Source: Vreelandella populi (lineage in GTDB: Bacteria > Pseudomonadota > Gammaproteobacteria > Pseudomonadales > Halomonadaceae). From it: a stretch of 64,000 nt of DNA. Each line of letters opens with the position of its first letter. Positions within the stretch are counted from its first letter, which is position 1. The stretch spans positions 186,001 to 250,000 of the forward strand of contig NZ_RZHE01000003.1 of assembly GCF_003989825.1 (NCBI RefSeq). The letters are read 5' to 3'. The notes beneath the pieces were generated by a model, which saw nothing but the letters and a program-made list of their open reading frames with translations, searched no databases and was not told the DNA's origin. The position numbers and the translations under genes were made by a program. Positions 25,079-33,514 of this stretch are shown here, one piece after another.

Positions 25079-26290
25079 TTACAGATCCACTTGCCCTTTA
25101 GTGGTAAAGGTGCCGTTCTCGACCGCCATTTCCACGACCACGCCGGGCACATCGCCATTTTCATCAAAATCGTGAGAACCGGAGGCGCCTTCGTAGTTGA
25201 TCTCGGTGCCGGCGGCAATCAGCTCGACCGCTTTCTCCCACTCGCCGGGCAGAATTACCTCACCCGGGGCGCTGGAGACACTGCGCAGGGCTTCGACCAG
25301 GCCTTCACGCTCGGCGCTGCCGTTCTGCTCGATGGCCAGCGCCAGCAGGAAGGCGGCGTCATACGCCTGGGCGGAAAAGACGGCGCTAGGGTCGAATCCG
25401 GCGGCTTCAGCAGCGTCGTTGAAGATGGGCGTGCCGGGAAGATCCGGGCTGCCCGGACGGGTAGCAATCATGCCATCGAGCACGTCAGCGCCGATCGCCT
25501 CAATCAGGCTGTCGCCCACCATGCCATCCGCCCCCACATACTGGGTGAACATGCCGCTTTCATAGGCCTGGCGCAGTACCGTCTGGCCGGAAGTGTCGGC
25601 ATAGGCCAGCACAACCAGCGTTTCTACGCCGCTTGCCGAGAGCGACCCCAGCTCGGAACGGTAGTCGGCGCGGTTATCCTCATGAGCCAGGTTCTCGGCA
25701 ATCTCGCCACCGCCAGCTTCAAAGGCCGCGCTGAAAGCGTCGGAAAGGCCGCGGCCGTAGTCGTTGTTGACGAAGGTGACAGCTACGGCGTCGATGCCTT
25801 TATCCAGCAACAGCTTAGCAAGGATCTCACCCTGGAAAGCGTCAGAGGGTACGGTGCGGAACACCAAGTCGTTATCGTCAAGCTCGGTCACCGCAGGCGC
25901 CGTGGAAGCGGGCGAGACCATGACCACGCCTCCCGGGATGGCCGCGTTATTGGCCGCGGCAATAGTAGCGCCGGTGCAAAGCGCCCCAACAATCGCGGTC
26001 ACCTGTTCGGAGTTGACCATGCGGTCGGCGGCATTGGAGGCCGCCGAGGCGTCCGAGCAGGTAGTATCGCCAGACGGCATCACCAACGTCTGCCCGCCGA
26101 GTATTCCACCCTGCTCGTTGACTTGCGCAACGGCTAGTTTGGCGCCTTCGAAAATAGGCGGCGTAAGACTTTCAATTCCCCCGGTAAAACCGCCCAGGAA
26201 GCCAATCTTAACATCCTCTGCCTGTGCAATACCCGTCATGACAAGTGAAGAGGCCGCAACGGCGGTGGCTAATGCGCGTTTATTAATCAT
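25079..26290 (-). CDS. LIV-type ABC transporter substrate-binding protein
   Basis: Periplasmic receptor for an amino acid or amide, most likely the partner of the adjacent LivGFHM complex. The start is set at ATG 26290 (403 residues) because GGGAG lies 11 nt upstream and a clean signal peptide follows; cleavage is probable after AQA at residue 24. The mature protein begins EDVKIGFLGGFTGGIESLTP and has the two-lobed type I fold typical of LivJ/LivK. It is on the opposite strand from the permease operon and so has its own promoter, which lets it be made in excess. The ligand is unknown. Confidence 0.9.
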   Translation of the reverse strand: MINKRALATAVAASSLVMTGIAQAEDVKIGFLGGFTGGIESLTPPIFEGAKLAVAQVNEQGGILGGQTLVMPSGDTTCSDASAASNAADRMVNSEQVTAIVGALCTGATIAAANNAAIPGGVVMVSPASTAPAVTELDDNDLVFRTVPSDAFQGEILAKLLLDKGIDAVAVTFVNNDYGRGLSDAFSAAFEAGGGEIAENLAHEDNRADYRSELGSLSASGVETLVVLAYADTSGQTVLRQAYESGMFTQYVGADGMVGDSLIEAIGADVLDGMIATRPGSPDLPGTPIFNDAAEAAGFDPSAVFSAQAYDAAFLLALAIEQNGSAEREGLVEALRSVSSAPGEVILPGEWEKAVELIAAGTEINYEGASGSHDFDENGDVPGVVVEMAVENGTFTTKGQVDL

Positions 26291-26410
26291 ATTGTTCGTC
26301 GCTCCCAGTGAGGTAAACATTCCCACGCCGAGCGTGGAAACTTTCTCTAATCTGAAACCACGGCGCGAAAAACACAAGCAACGCTTTCTAACGTTTCTTT
26401 GATGTTGATG

Positions 26411-27964
26411 TTACAGCCAGCGCTCCAGTCGAAACGTATGACTAAGCCAGGCATTAAAGTGTCGCCAAGTACTCCCCGGCTCGTCACTCAGCACCTGAGG
26501 CTCCCCACGGTGCTCAAATTCCCAGTTCACATTAGCGGCCTCGTCCAACACCACGTGATAGCTGATGGCCGGGTCGCGCCCTACCTCCACCAGTTCATCA
26601 AAGGCTTTCATCAGCGTAGCGCTTTTAACCAACACCCCGACCTCGGTATTCCACAGCACCGAACGCGGATCAACGTTAAAAGAGCCTACGAACAGCTGGT
26701 CATCAAAGCTGATGGCCTTGATATGCAGCGCAGACGCCGAGGCGCCGGGCACGCGCATCTCCTTTTCAGCATCGACCTCGTCCGCCTCCTGCTCGGGGCG
26801 CAACTCATAAAGCGTGACACCATGCTCCAAAAGCGTTTGCCGCCAGGGGGCGTAAGCGCCGTGAACGACCGCGGCGTCAGTGGATTCCAGCGAATTGGTG
26901 ATCACCTCTACCTCAACGCCCTGGTCCGCCAGGTAGGTCAGGCGCTTGACACCGTCTTCGGTAGGCACGAAGTAGGCGGAAATCAGCGTCAGCCGTTCAC
27001 TGACCTGCGTATTGGCCGCCAGATCGCCCAGTAGCGTGGTCTGCCAGTCGGGTGTACCGCTCTGGGCAAGCTTGCCTGGGGCGTCCCATAACGCTTGTCC
27101 TTCGCCCCAGTGCAGCGTTTCCCAGGGCGGTGCCTCGCGCGACTGCTGGCGCAGCTCAGAAAAATAGGTGGAGTCGGCATTATCATTCAGCCACTCATTA
27201 AGCTTGTCCTGCAGCGCCTGCCAGGCGTTTGCCTTCACCTGGTGATAGCGCTCGATGGGCTGGGCCAGACCATGGTTCCAGTAAAGATCGAAGCTACCGG
27301 AGAGTTCCGGTACCACTTCGCCTACGGCGACCAAGTCCAGGTCGGCAAAGTTGCGTGCATCGTTGGCATCAAAATACTCGTCACCCAGATTGCGCCCACC
27401 CACAATCGCCACGCTGTTATCAGCGATCCAGAGCTTGTTATGCATGCGCCGGTGCTGCTGGGTGGGGTTGGTTATTGACGCCAGCACCCGCGTCACCAGA
27501 TGCCCCCGGCCTACCGCCGCCGGATTGTAAACCCGCACATAAATACCCGGGTGACTTGCCAGAGCGGCCAGGCGCTCGCCCTGCCCGACGGCGCCGATAT
27601 CATCCACCAGCAGCCGGACGCGCACACCTTCCTCGGCGGCCTTGAGCAGGCGTGACAGCACCAGATTGGTGGTCTGCCCTTCACCCAGCAGGTAGGTCTG
27701 GATATCCAGCTCGCGCTGAGCCTGCTGAATCAACCCAGCGCGCACGCCAAAGGCTTCCTTGCCGTTGGCCAGCATGCCAAAGCCATCCGGCTCGCTCTGG
27801 GCGGATAGCGCCTGTTCTACCTGCCCCCCCAGCCAGGTCTGCCGGGCCTCGTCCAGGGTAAGGACAGTGTGGTATTCACGCACCACCGTATGAGTGCAGC
27901 TGGCAAGCAATAGACACAACGCCAGCCAGCCAAGCCGGCGCGACCACCCATGGCCACTAGGCAT
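26411..27964 (-). CDS. Phospholipase D-like lipoprotein (cardiolipin synthase/ClsC-like)
   Basis: Envelope protein of the phospholipase D superfamily, probably acting on phospholipids. The 517 residues start with a lipoprotein signal: lipobox LLASC, with lipidation at Cys23. The residue after Cys is Thr, so outer-membrane sorting is expected. Two HxKxxxxD motifs are intact: HNKLWIADNS with GGRN following (about residue 195), and HIKAISFDDQ with GSFN following (about residue 430). The two-motif layout and length resemble the ClsC/YmdC group, but the exact activity is not shown. Its ATG overlaps the upstream small gene by 8 nt, implying translational coupling. Confidence 0.85.
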   Translation of the reverse strand: MPSGHGWSRRLGWLALCLLLASCTHTVVREYHTVLTLDEARQTWLGGQVEQALSAQSEPDGFGMLANGKEAFGVRAGLIQQAQRELDIQTYLLGEGQTTNLVLSRLLKAAEEGVRVRLLVDDIGAVGQGERLAALASHPGIYVRVYNPAAVGRGHLVTRVLASITNPTQQHRRMHNKLWIADNSVAIVGGRNLGDEYFDANDARNFADLDLVAVGEVVPELSGSFDLYWNHGLAQPIERYHQVKANAWQALQDKLNEWLNDNADSTYFSELRQQSREAPPWETLHWGEGQALWDAPGKLAQSGTPDWQTTLLGDLAANTQVSERLTLISAYFVPTEDGVKRLTYLADQGVEVEVITNSLESTDAAVVHGAYAPWRQTLLEHGVTLYELRPEQEADEVDAEKEMRVPGASASALHIKAISFDDQLFVGSFNVDPRSVLWNTEVGVLVKSATLMKAFDELVEVGRDPAISYHVVLDEAANVNWEFEHRGEPQVLSDEPGSTWRHFNAWLSHTFRLERWL

Positions 27965-28193
27965 GGTCGCTATCGCCAAGCCGTTCAGCGCGCTGCTTAC
28001 GCTGTCGGTTACGGCGATACACGCGCACCAGCGCAAGCATCAATGCCGCGGCCAGCATCAGGCCAAGCGTCACCCCTTGCCAGGGTCTTGCGGCATCGCC
28101 CAGCAGGGTCTCCAGGGTGATGATGACGATCAGGCCCAACGCCTGGGAGCCAATGGCCAGCGCACGCAGGACATCAAAGGCGGGTTGAGGCAT
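27957..28193 (-). CDS. Small membrane protein of unknown function
   Basis: A 78-residue product from ATG 28193, with GGAG 7 nt upstream (a TTG at 28199 is possible but less likely). Two hydrophobic segments at about residues 9-28 and 40-57 are followed by a strongly basic, arginine-rich cytoplasmic tail (RVYRRNRQRKQRAER). It is not recognised as a known family. The overlap with the phospholipase D-like lipoprotein gene suggests the two are made together and may act in the same envelope process. Confidence 0.65.
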   Translation of the reverse strand: MPQPAFDVLRALAIGSQALGLIVIITLETLLGDAARPWQGVTLGLMLAAALMLALVRVYRRNRQRKQRAERLGDSDHA

Positions 28194-28259
28194 AGACAAA
28201 CTCCGTAAAAGACAGCTCTCGTGATATGGTCTCTAGTGTACCTGCTTATTGGAAAGACC

Positions 28260-29063
28260 ATGAATGCCATCGCCCTTGGGCCGCTGTTGATTTCACTACC
28301 CAGGCTATACGCCATTGGCTGCGCCCTGGTTGTTTTACTGGCCGCACGCTACCTGCTGCGCCTGCCCCCCGCTACGCTACAGCGCTGGTTTACCGGGCTG
28401 GTTATCGTCTGGCTGATAGGCGCGCGCATCGCGCATATTACGCTTAATTTGGAGAGCTATAGCGCCACGCCCTGGGACGCGCTCAAGCTCTGGCAACCGG
28501 GCTATCATGGTATCGGCGGGCTACTGGCGGGTCTGCTCTGGAGTGCCTTTGCACTGCGCAGACACCTAATCGCCCTGCTTGGCAGTACCGCGCTGCTGCT
28601 TGGCGCATCCGGCGTATGGCTTATCCTGATGACGGTGTCGCCACTGGGCGGCGCCTCTGACATCAGCCGGATACCAGAACTCAGCCTGGAAAATCTGGAG
28701 GGTGAAGAGGTCTATCTGCCCGCCCTTACCGAGGGCAGTGACCGGGTCGTCGTCAACCTATGGGCCACCTGGTGCCCGCCGTGTCGGCGGGAAATGCCAC
28801 TACTCGAAGAGATGGCCGAGCATGAAGGGGTTACCGTTGCCGTGGTCAACCAAGGCGAGGATCTACTGCCCATTGTGCGTTATTTGGACGCAGAAGCGCT
28901 CAGCTTTACCTATGCCCTGCGCGACCCGAACCAGCAGCTGATGGCGCTATTTGAAGCGCCCGGCCTACCCACCACGGTACTTTTTGATGGCCAGGGCAAC
29001 ACTCTGGATATTCATGTGGGCGAACTTACCCGTGCCCACCTTGAACGCTGGCTGGAAGATTGA
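28260..29063 (+). CDS. Lgt-like membrane domain fused to a TlpA-type thioredoxin domain
   Basis: Predicted membrane-anchored periplasmic thiol-disulfide reductase, 267 residues from ATG 28260 (GGAAAG upstream). The first ~130 residues form about four membrane helices that resemble part of prolipoprotein diacylglyceryl transferase, for example GARIAHITLN and LKLWQPGYHGIGG, where Lgt has a similar GGRIG and WxGGMSFHGG. The rest of the Lgt catalytic arginines are missing, so it is probably not a transferase. Residues ~138-267 are a TlpA/ResA-like domain with active site WATWCPPC (Cys172 and Cys175) and a cis-proline in GLPTTVLF. Possible roles are cytochrome c maturation or periplasmic redox. 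Upstream of rapA on the same strand. Confidence 0.85.
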   Translation: MNAIALGPLLISLPRLYAIGCALVVLLAARYLLRLPPATLQRWFTGLVIVWLIGARIAHITLNLESYSATPWDALKLWQPGYHGIGGLLAGLLWSAFALRRHLIALLGSTALLLGASGVWLILMTVSPLGGASDISRIPELSLENLEGEEVYLPALTEGSDRVVVNLWATWCPPCRREMPLLEEMAEHEGVTVAVVNQGEDLLPIVRYLDAEALSFTYALRDPNQQLMALFEAPGLPTTVLFDGQGNTLDIHVGELTRAHLERWLED

Positions 29064-29178
29064 CACCGATACTCCTTAATACCCCGCCGCCTTTGCGTTA
29101 GAATCCCCCGCCCTACTGCTGCCGATGGCGAGCCCTCGGCAGCGTATGACCCGTTTTTGTAGACTTCCCCGAGGCATC

Positions 29179-32124
29179 ATGAGCGATTTTTCTCCCGGCC
29201 AGCGCTGGATTAGCGACGGTGAAGCCGAGCTTGGGCTTGGCACCGTGCTTAACTGCGACGCCCGTAGCGTTACCATCTTGTTCAGTGCCAGCCAGGAAAC
29301 CCGGACGTATAACACCCGCCAGGCGCCCCTCACCCGCGTGATGTTCGGCAGCGGCGACCGGGTGCTGTCTGCCGATGGCTGGCAGATGATCGTTGATGAC
29401 AGTAAAGAGTCCCACGGTTTGATTACCTACATCGGTGAGGACAACGAAGGTACCCTGCGAGAACTCCCCGAAGCCAAGCTCGCCGACACCATGCAGTTTG
29501 ATCAGGCCCGTGACCGCCTGCTGACCGGCCAGGTTGACCGTAACGACTGGTTTGACCTGCGCTTTCGCACCCTGCACCACTTTCAGCGGATCGAACAGCA
29601 TAATGCGCTGGGCTTTTCTGGGCCGCGCATCGACCTGATTCCTCACCAGCTGTATATCGCCGATGAAGTGGCCCACCGCCACGCGCCTCGGGTTCTGCTG
29701 GCCGACGAGGTTGGCCTAGGCAAGACCATCGAAGCGGGGCTGATTCTGCACCGTCTGTTGCTGGCCGGACGCGTCGAACGAGCGCTGATTCTGGTACCCG
29801 ACAGCTTGACCCATCAGTGGCTGGTGGAACTGCTGCGCCGCTTCTCGCTTAGCGTCAGCCTGCTGGATGAGCACCAAAGCCAGGCCCACGGCAGCGCTAA
29901 CCCGTTCGAGAGCGCCCAGCTGGTGCTGGCAAGCCAAGGCTGGCTGTTTGCCAACATTCACCGCCAGGATCAGGCGTTGGCCAGCCGCTTCGATCTATTG
30001 ATTGTCGATGAAGCGCACCACCTGGATTGGAGCAGCGAGGGCAGCGGCCCCGGCTATCGGTGCGTTGAGCAGCTGGCCGCCGAGATTCCCGGCCTGCTGC
30101 TATTAACCGCGACGCCTGAGCAAATGGGGATTGAAAGCCACTTTGCCCGCCTGCGCCTGCTCGACGGCGAGCGCTATCATGACCTGGAGCGCTTCAAGGA
30201 TGAGGAGCACCACTACACTGCCGTGGCTGGCGCCATTGACGCCCTGGATGAGCTGCCCGCCGTGCTGGATGCCCGTGCCCGTGTTGAGGCCGTCGCTGAC
30301 GACCATGACAGTCAAGCACTGCTGGCCACGCTGTGTAACCCGGAAGCCAGTGCCGAGCAGCAGGATGCCGCGCGCATTCAGCTGCGCGATGCCCTGCTTG
30401 ACCGCCACGGTACAGGCCGGGTGATGTTCCGCAACAGCCGCCGCCATGTTGGCGGTTTTCCCGAGCGGCGCTTGCACCTGGCGCCCCTTGAGCTGCCTTC
30501 GGCCTATCGCCGGGTGCTGCGCCGTCTAGAGCGCGATGATGACTATCTCGACGAGCTTCTGATCGAAACCGGCATGGATCATCCGGACGTTCTGATCTAC
30601 CCCGATGCCATGTATCGGGAGCTCAGCAACGATCCGCTCAACGGCGAAGCCTGGTGGCATATCGACCCGCGGGTCAACTGGCTGCTGGATAAACTCAGCG
30701 ACGACAGTGAAACGGGCTTTGCTAATGACAAGGTGCTGGTCATTGCTCACCATCGCGAAACCGCCGAAGGGCTTGCCGAGGGGCTGCGCGTACTGGGCGG
30801 CTACCAGGCGCCGGTCTTCCATGAAGGGTTGTCGCTGGTGGAGCGTGATCGCGCCGCCGCCGCCTTCGCCGATGAGGAGGAAGGCGTTCAGGTACTCGTC
30901 TGCTCAGAAATCGGCTCGGAGGGACGCAACTTCCAGTTCTGCCGCCATCTGGTCATGTTCGACATGCCCCAGCACCCGGATCAGTTGGAGCAGCGCATTG
31001 GCCGCCTGGACCGTATCGGCCAGAAGCACGCCATCGAACTTCACGCCCCGACCTTTACCGGCAGCCCCGGCGAGCGCCTGCTGCGCTGGTATCACGAAGG
31101 CATGGATGCGTTCAGCGCGCCTCACGGTATTGGCAGCGACCTGTTCGAAGCCTTTGGTGACGCCCTTGCAGATGCGCTTTTGGATGATGAAACGCTGGAT
31201 GAAATCATCACTGAAACACGGGAAATGTTTACCGCCAAGCTTGCCGAGCACGATGCCGGACGCAACCGTCTGCTGGAGTTGAATGCCTGCCGCCCGGCCC
31301 GCGCCCAGGAAGTCATCGAGGCGGTGCGCGAGCTTGATGAAGATGCCGCGCTGCCGCGCTATGTCGAGCGCGCCCTGGACGTATTCGGCGTCGACAGTCA
31401 GGAGATCGGCAAGGGGCTTTTCCACCTCCAGCCCAGCCAGCACATGCTTGACGGCCTGCCAGGCCTAGTCAAGGGAGAAGAGGGCTTTACCGCCACTTAC
31501 AGCCGCACTCAGGCGCTTGCCCGGGATGATATTCAACGACTTTCCTGGGAGCACCCGCTGCTGCGTGAAATGATGGGCCGCGTGATTGATGGCACCATGG
31601 GCAATACCGCGCTCGCCCTGCTACGCCATCCTGCCATTCCCAGTGGACGGCTTATGGCCGAGCTTGTCTTCCGCACCCACTGCCCAGCGCCACGCTCACT
31701 GCATCTCAACCGTTTCCTGCCACCCACCGCTGTGCGCGTGCTGCTGGATGAGTCAGGGGCCAACCTGACCAGCAAGATCTCATTCACCGGCCTGGGCAAA
31801 AACCTGCAGAAGGTCAACAAGTCGCTGGCGCGTGATCTGATCAAGAGCCGTCACGATCAGCTGCGTGAATTGCTCACCCAAGGGGAAGGCGAGGCGGAGC
31901 GCGAGTTGCCAAGCATCGTGGAAGCCGCCGAGACGCGCATGCGCAACCAGCTGGACACCGAGCTTGCCCGCCTGACGGCGCTTGCTGAACACAACCCGTC
32001 GGTGCGCGGTGAAGAGCTGGACGCACTCAAGCAGGAGCGCGTGGCGCTAAGCGAAGCGATTGAAAATACCCGCCTGCGCCTGGACTCCGTTCGGGTCATC
32101 ATTACGGTTGACCCGAACGCCTGA
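29179..32124 (+). CDS. rapA: RNA polymerase-associated ATPase RapA (HepA)
   Basis: Swi2/Snf2-family ATPase that binds RNA polymerase and helps recycle it from stalled post-termination complexes. It has 981 residues from ATG 29179 (GAGG upstream); the longer frame adds unconserved residues. N-terminal Tudor-like domains are followed by Walker A DEVGLGKT (176-183) and a DEAH box (LLIVDEAHHLDW). Helicase motifs V-VI lie at SEIGSEGRNFQFCRHLVMFD and QRIGRLDRIGQ, followed by the RapA C-terminal domain. The length matches the E. coli protein (968). Ends 10 nt from a convergent gene. Confidence 0.96.
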   Translation: MSDFSPGQRWISDGEAELGLGTVLNCDARSVTILFSASQETRTYNTRQAPLTRVMFGSGDRVLSADGWQMIVDDSKESHGLITYIGEDNEGTLRELPEAKLADTMQFDQARDRLLTGQVDRNDWFDLRFRTLHHFQRIEQHNALGFSGPRIDLIPHQLYIADEVAHRHAPRVLLADEVGLGKTIEAGLILHRLLLAGRVERALILVPDSLTHQWLVELLRRFSLSVSLLDEHQSQAHGSANPFESAQLVLASQGWLFANIHRQDQALASRFDLLIVDEAHHLDWSSEGSGPGYRCVEQLAAEIPGLLLLTATPEQMGIESHFARLRLLDGERYHDLERFKDEEHHYTAVAGAIDALDELPAVLDARARVEAVADDHDSQALLATLCNPEASAEQQDAARIQLRDALLDRHGTGRVMFRNSRRHVGGFPERRLHLAPLELPSAYRRVLRRLERDDDYLDELLIETGMDHPDVLIYPDAMYRELSNDPLNGEAWWHIDPRVNWLLDKLSDDSETGFANDKVLVIAHHRETAEGLAEGLRVLGGYQAPVFHEGLSLVERDRAAAAFADEEEGVQVLVCSEIGSEGRNFQFCRHLVMFDMPQHPDQLEQRIGRLDRIGQKHAIELHAPTFTGSPGERLLRWYHEGMDAFSAPHGIGSDLFEAFGDALADALLDDETLDEIITETREMFTAKLAEHDAGRNRLLELNACRPARAQEVIEAVRELDEDAALPRYVERALDVFGVDSQEIGKGLFHLQPSQHMLDGLPGLVKGEEGFTATYSRTQALARDDIQRLSWEHPLLREMMGRVIDGTMGNTALALLRHPAIPSGRLMAELVFRTHCPAPRSLHLNRFLPPTAVRVLLDESGANLTSKISFTGLGKNLQKVNKSLARDLIKSRHDQLRELLTQGEGEAERELPSIVEAAETRMRNQLDTELARLTALAEHNPSVRGEELDALKQERVALSEAIENTRLRLDSVRVIITVDPNA

Positions 32125-32134
32125 TGGATCAATC

Positions 32135-33043
32135 CTAGCGTTTTAAAATAGCGCCAAGCGCCTTGTCGAGTGTTGGGTACTGGAACTTAAAACCCGCCTC
32201 TTCAAGGCGCGCAGGCCGCATATCCGCACCGGTTAGCAGCAATCGGGACATCTCTCCCAGGCCTGCTTTTAAGACAAAGGCAGGTACCGGGAAGATGGCC
32301 GGGCGGTGGAGCTTGCGGGCCAAGGTTTTAACAAACTCGGCGTTAGTGACCGGATGCGGCGCGCTGCCATTAAATATCCCGCTTAGTTCATCATCTTCCA
32401 GCAGGAGGATAATCGCCGCTACCAGGTCGTCGCGGTGCACCCAGGGCATATACTGCTCACCACTGCCAAAACGTCCGCCCAACCCCAGCTTGAACGGTGG
32501 CAACATCTTCTCAAGCGTTCCGCCACCAGCGTCCAGCACCAGTCCTGTGCGTAGAATAGCTAAGCGTACACCAAGCGCCTTCACCGGCTCTGCGGCAGTT
32601 TCCCACCGGGCACATAGGCGATGGGCAAATTCATCGTGGGGAACCGTTTTCTCAGTGACCATGCGCTTGCCCTGGTCGCCGTAGTACCCCATGGCGGAGC
32701 CGCTAACCATTACTTTCGGCACGGGCTGGCCGCTGGTTATAAGCTGCTCGCATAGCGTTACAAGCTGGTGCGTAGTCTTAACGCGTGATTCAACCAGCCG
32801 ATTTTTCTGCCCTTCGCTCCAGCGTTTTCCGGCAATGGATTCACCGGCGAGGTTAACGATGGCTTCTGGGGGCGAATCCACAAACCCAAGCGCACTATCT
32901 CGGATATCACACGCTTGGGGTAGTTTTTCACGCACACGATCCGGGTGACGGGACACCACCTGCACGCTATGCCCCTGAGCCAGCAGTTTTTCGCAAAGGC
33001 GTTGACCAACGAAACCGCTGCCTCCGGTTATTAATACACGCAT
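32135..33043 (-). CDS. TIGR01777-type NAD(P)-dependent epimerase (YfcH-like)
   Basis: Short-chain dehydrogenase/epimerase of unknown substrate, 302 residues. The Rossmann loop is GGSGFVGQRL, and the family segments NLAGESIAGKRW, SGSAMGYYGDQG and LRTGLVLDAGGG are present, with a C-terminal extension typical of the YfcH/SULA group. It has a good ribosome site (AGGAGG) before ATG 33043. No functional partner is apparent among the neighbours. In other bacteria its role is poorly defined. Confidence 0.88.
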   Translation of the reverse strand: MRVLITGGSGFVGQRLCEKLLAQGHSVQVVSRHPDRVREKLPQACDIRDSALGFVDSPPEAIVNLAGESIAGKRWSEGQKNRLVESRVKTTHQLVTLCEQLITSGQPVPKVMVSGSAMGYYGDQGKRMVTEKTVPHDEFAHRLCARWETAAEPVKALGVRLAILRTGLVLDAGGGTLEKMLPPFKLGLGGRFGSGEQYMPWVHRDDLVAAIILLLEDDELSGIFNGSAPHPVTNAEFVKTLARKLHRPAIFPVPAFVLKAGLGEMSRLLLTGADMRPARLEEAGFKFQYPTLDKALGAILKR

Positions 33044-33157
33044 GGTGCCCCTCCTGTTGATAACCTGCTGACTCTACCGCGAACAAGGCGCGTCAGGTCA
33101 GCATGCCAGCCGTCATATCAGTGGCTGCATGGGTTTACTGAATGCATTTTCACTAAT

Positions 33158-33176
33158 GTAGTGTCACGTACACTAC
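33158..33176. promoter_or_regulatory. 19-bp palindrome, candidate operator
   Basis: GTAGTGT CACGT ACACTAC: perfect 7-bp arms around a 5-nt centre, about 340 nt upstream of the LitR-like gene. It has no T run, so it is more like a protein-binding site than a terminator. The binding protein is unknown. Confidence 0.4.
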
Positions 33177-33349
33177 CTATACATCAAGCGCTTTACATGT
33201 TCACCCAAAGTAGCTTCAGTAGTATTTGTGTAGAAGTTGCTAGCGTTATAAACATAGATGAAAGGCACTTTCTAAACCAATCGTATTATTAACATCATAG
33301 ACTTAAAAAAATGGTCATATTTTGGCAACAATGTGTTCAAAACCAAAGG

Positions 33350-33378
33350 TTGTACCTAATAGCGACAAGTTGTACAAA
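33350..33378 (+). promoter_or_regulatory. Promoter overlapping two TTGTAC direct repeats
   Basis: TTGTAC occurs at 33350-33355 and again at 33370-33375, 20 nt apart. The first copy also reads as a -35 box, 17 nt from TACAAA (33373-33378), so a protein bound to the repeats would cover the promoter. TGTAC-type repeats are reported operator elements of LitR-family regulators. The predicted start is about 130 nt before the regulator gene. Confidence 0.45.
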
Positions 33379-33514
33379 TAGAGCTACGATAGTCAGCACT
33401 TCTATTCCTTTTATTCAAGCGACACACTATGGATTGTGAATCGACATTGCCGCCGCAAGTTAAGGTAACTCGCGGCACTTTGCGGCTTGAGGCAACCAAG
33501 AGGCAAAGGCACCC

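Larger units (their letters stand above)
33044..33514. other. AT-rich intergenic control region upstream of the LitR-like gene
   Basis: About 470 nt with no gene, clearly richer in A+T than its surroundings. It holds a 19-bp palindrome (33158-33176), two TTGTAC repeats overlapping a promoter-like sequence (33350-33378), and an imperfect inverted repeat near 33450-33475 (GCCGCAAGTT / AACTCGCGGC). It is likely the regulatory region of the light-response regulator and photolyase. Confidence 0.55.
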
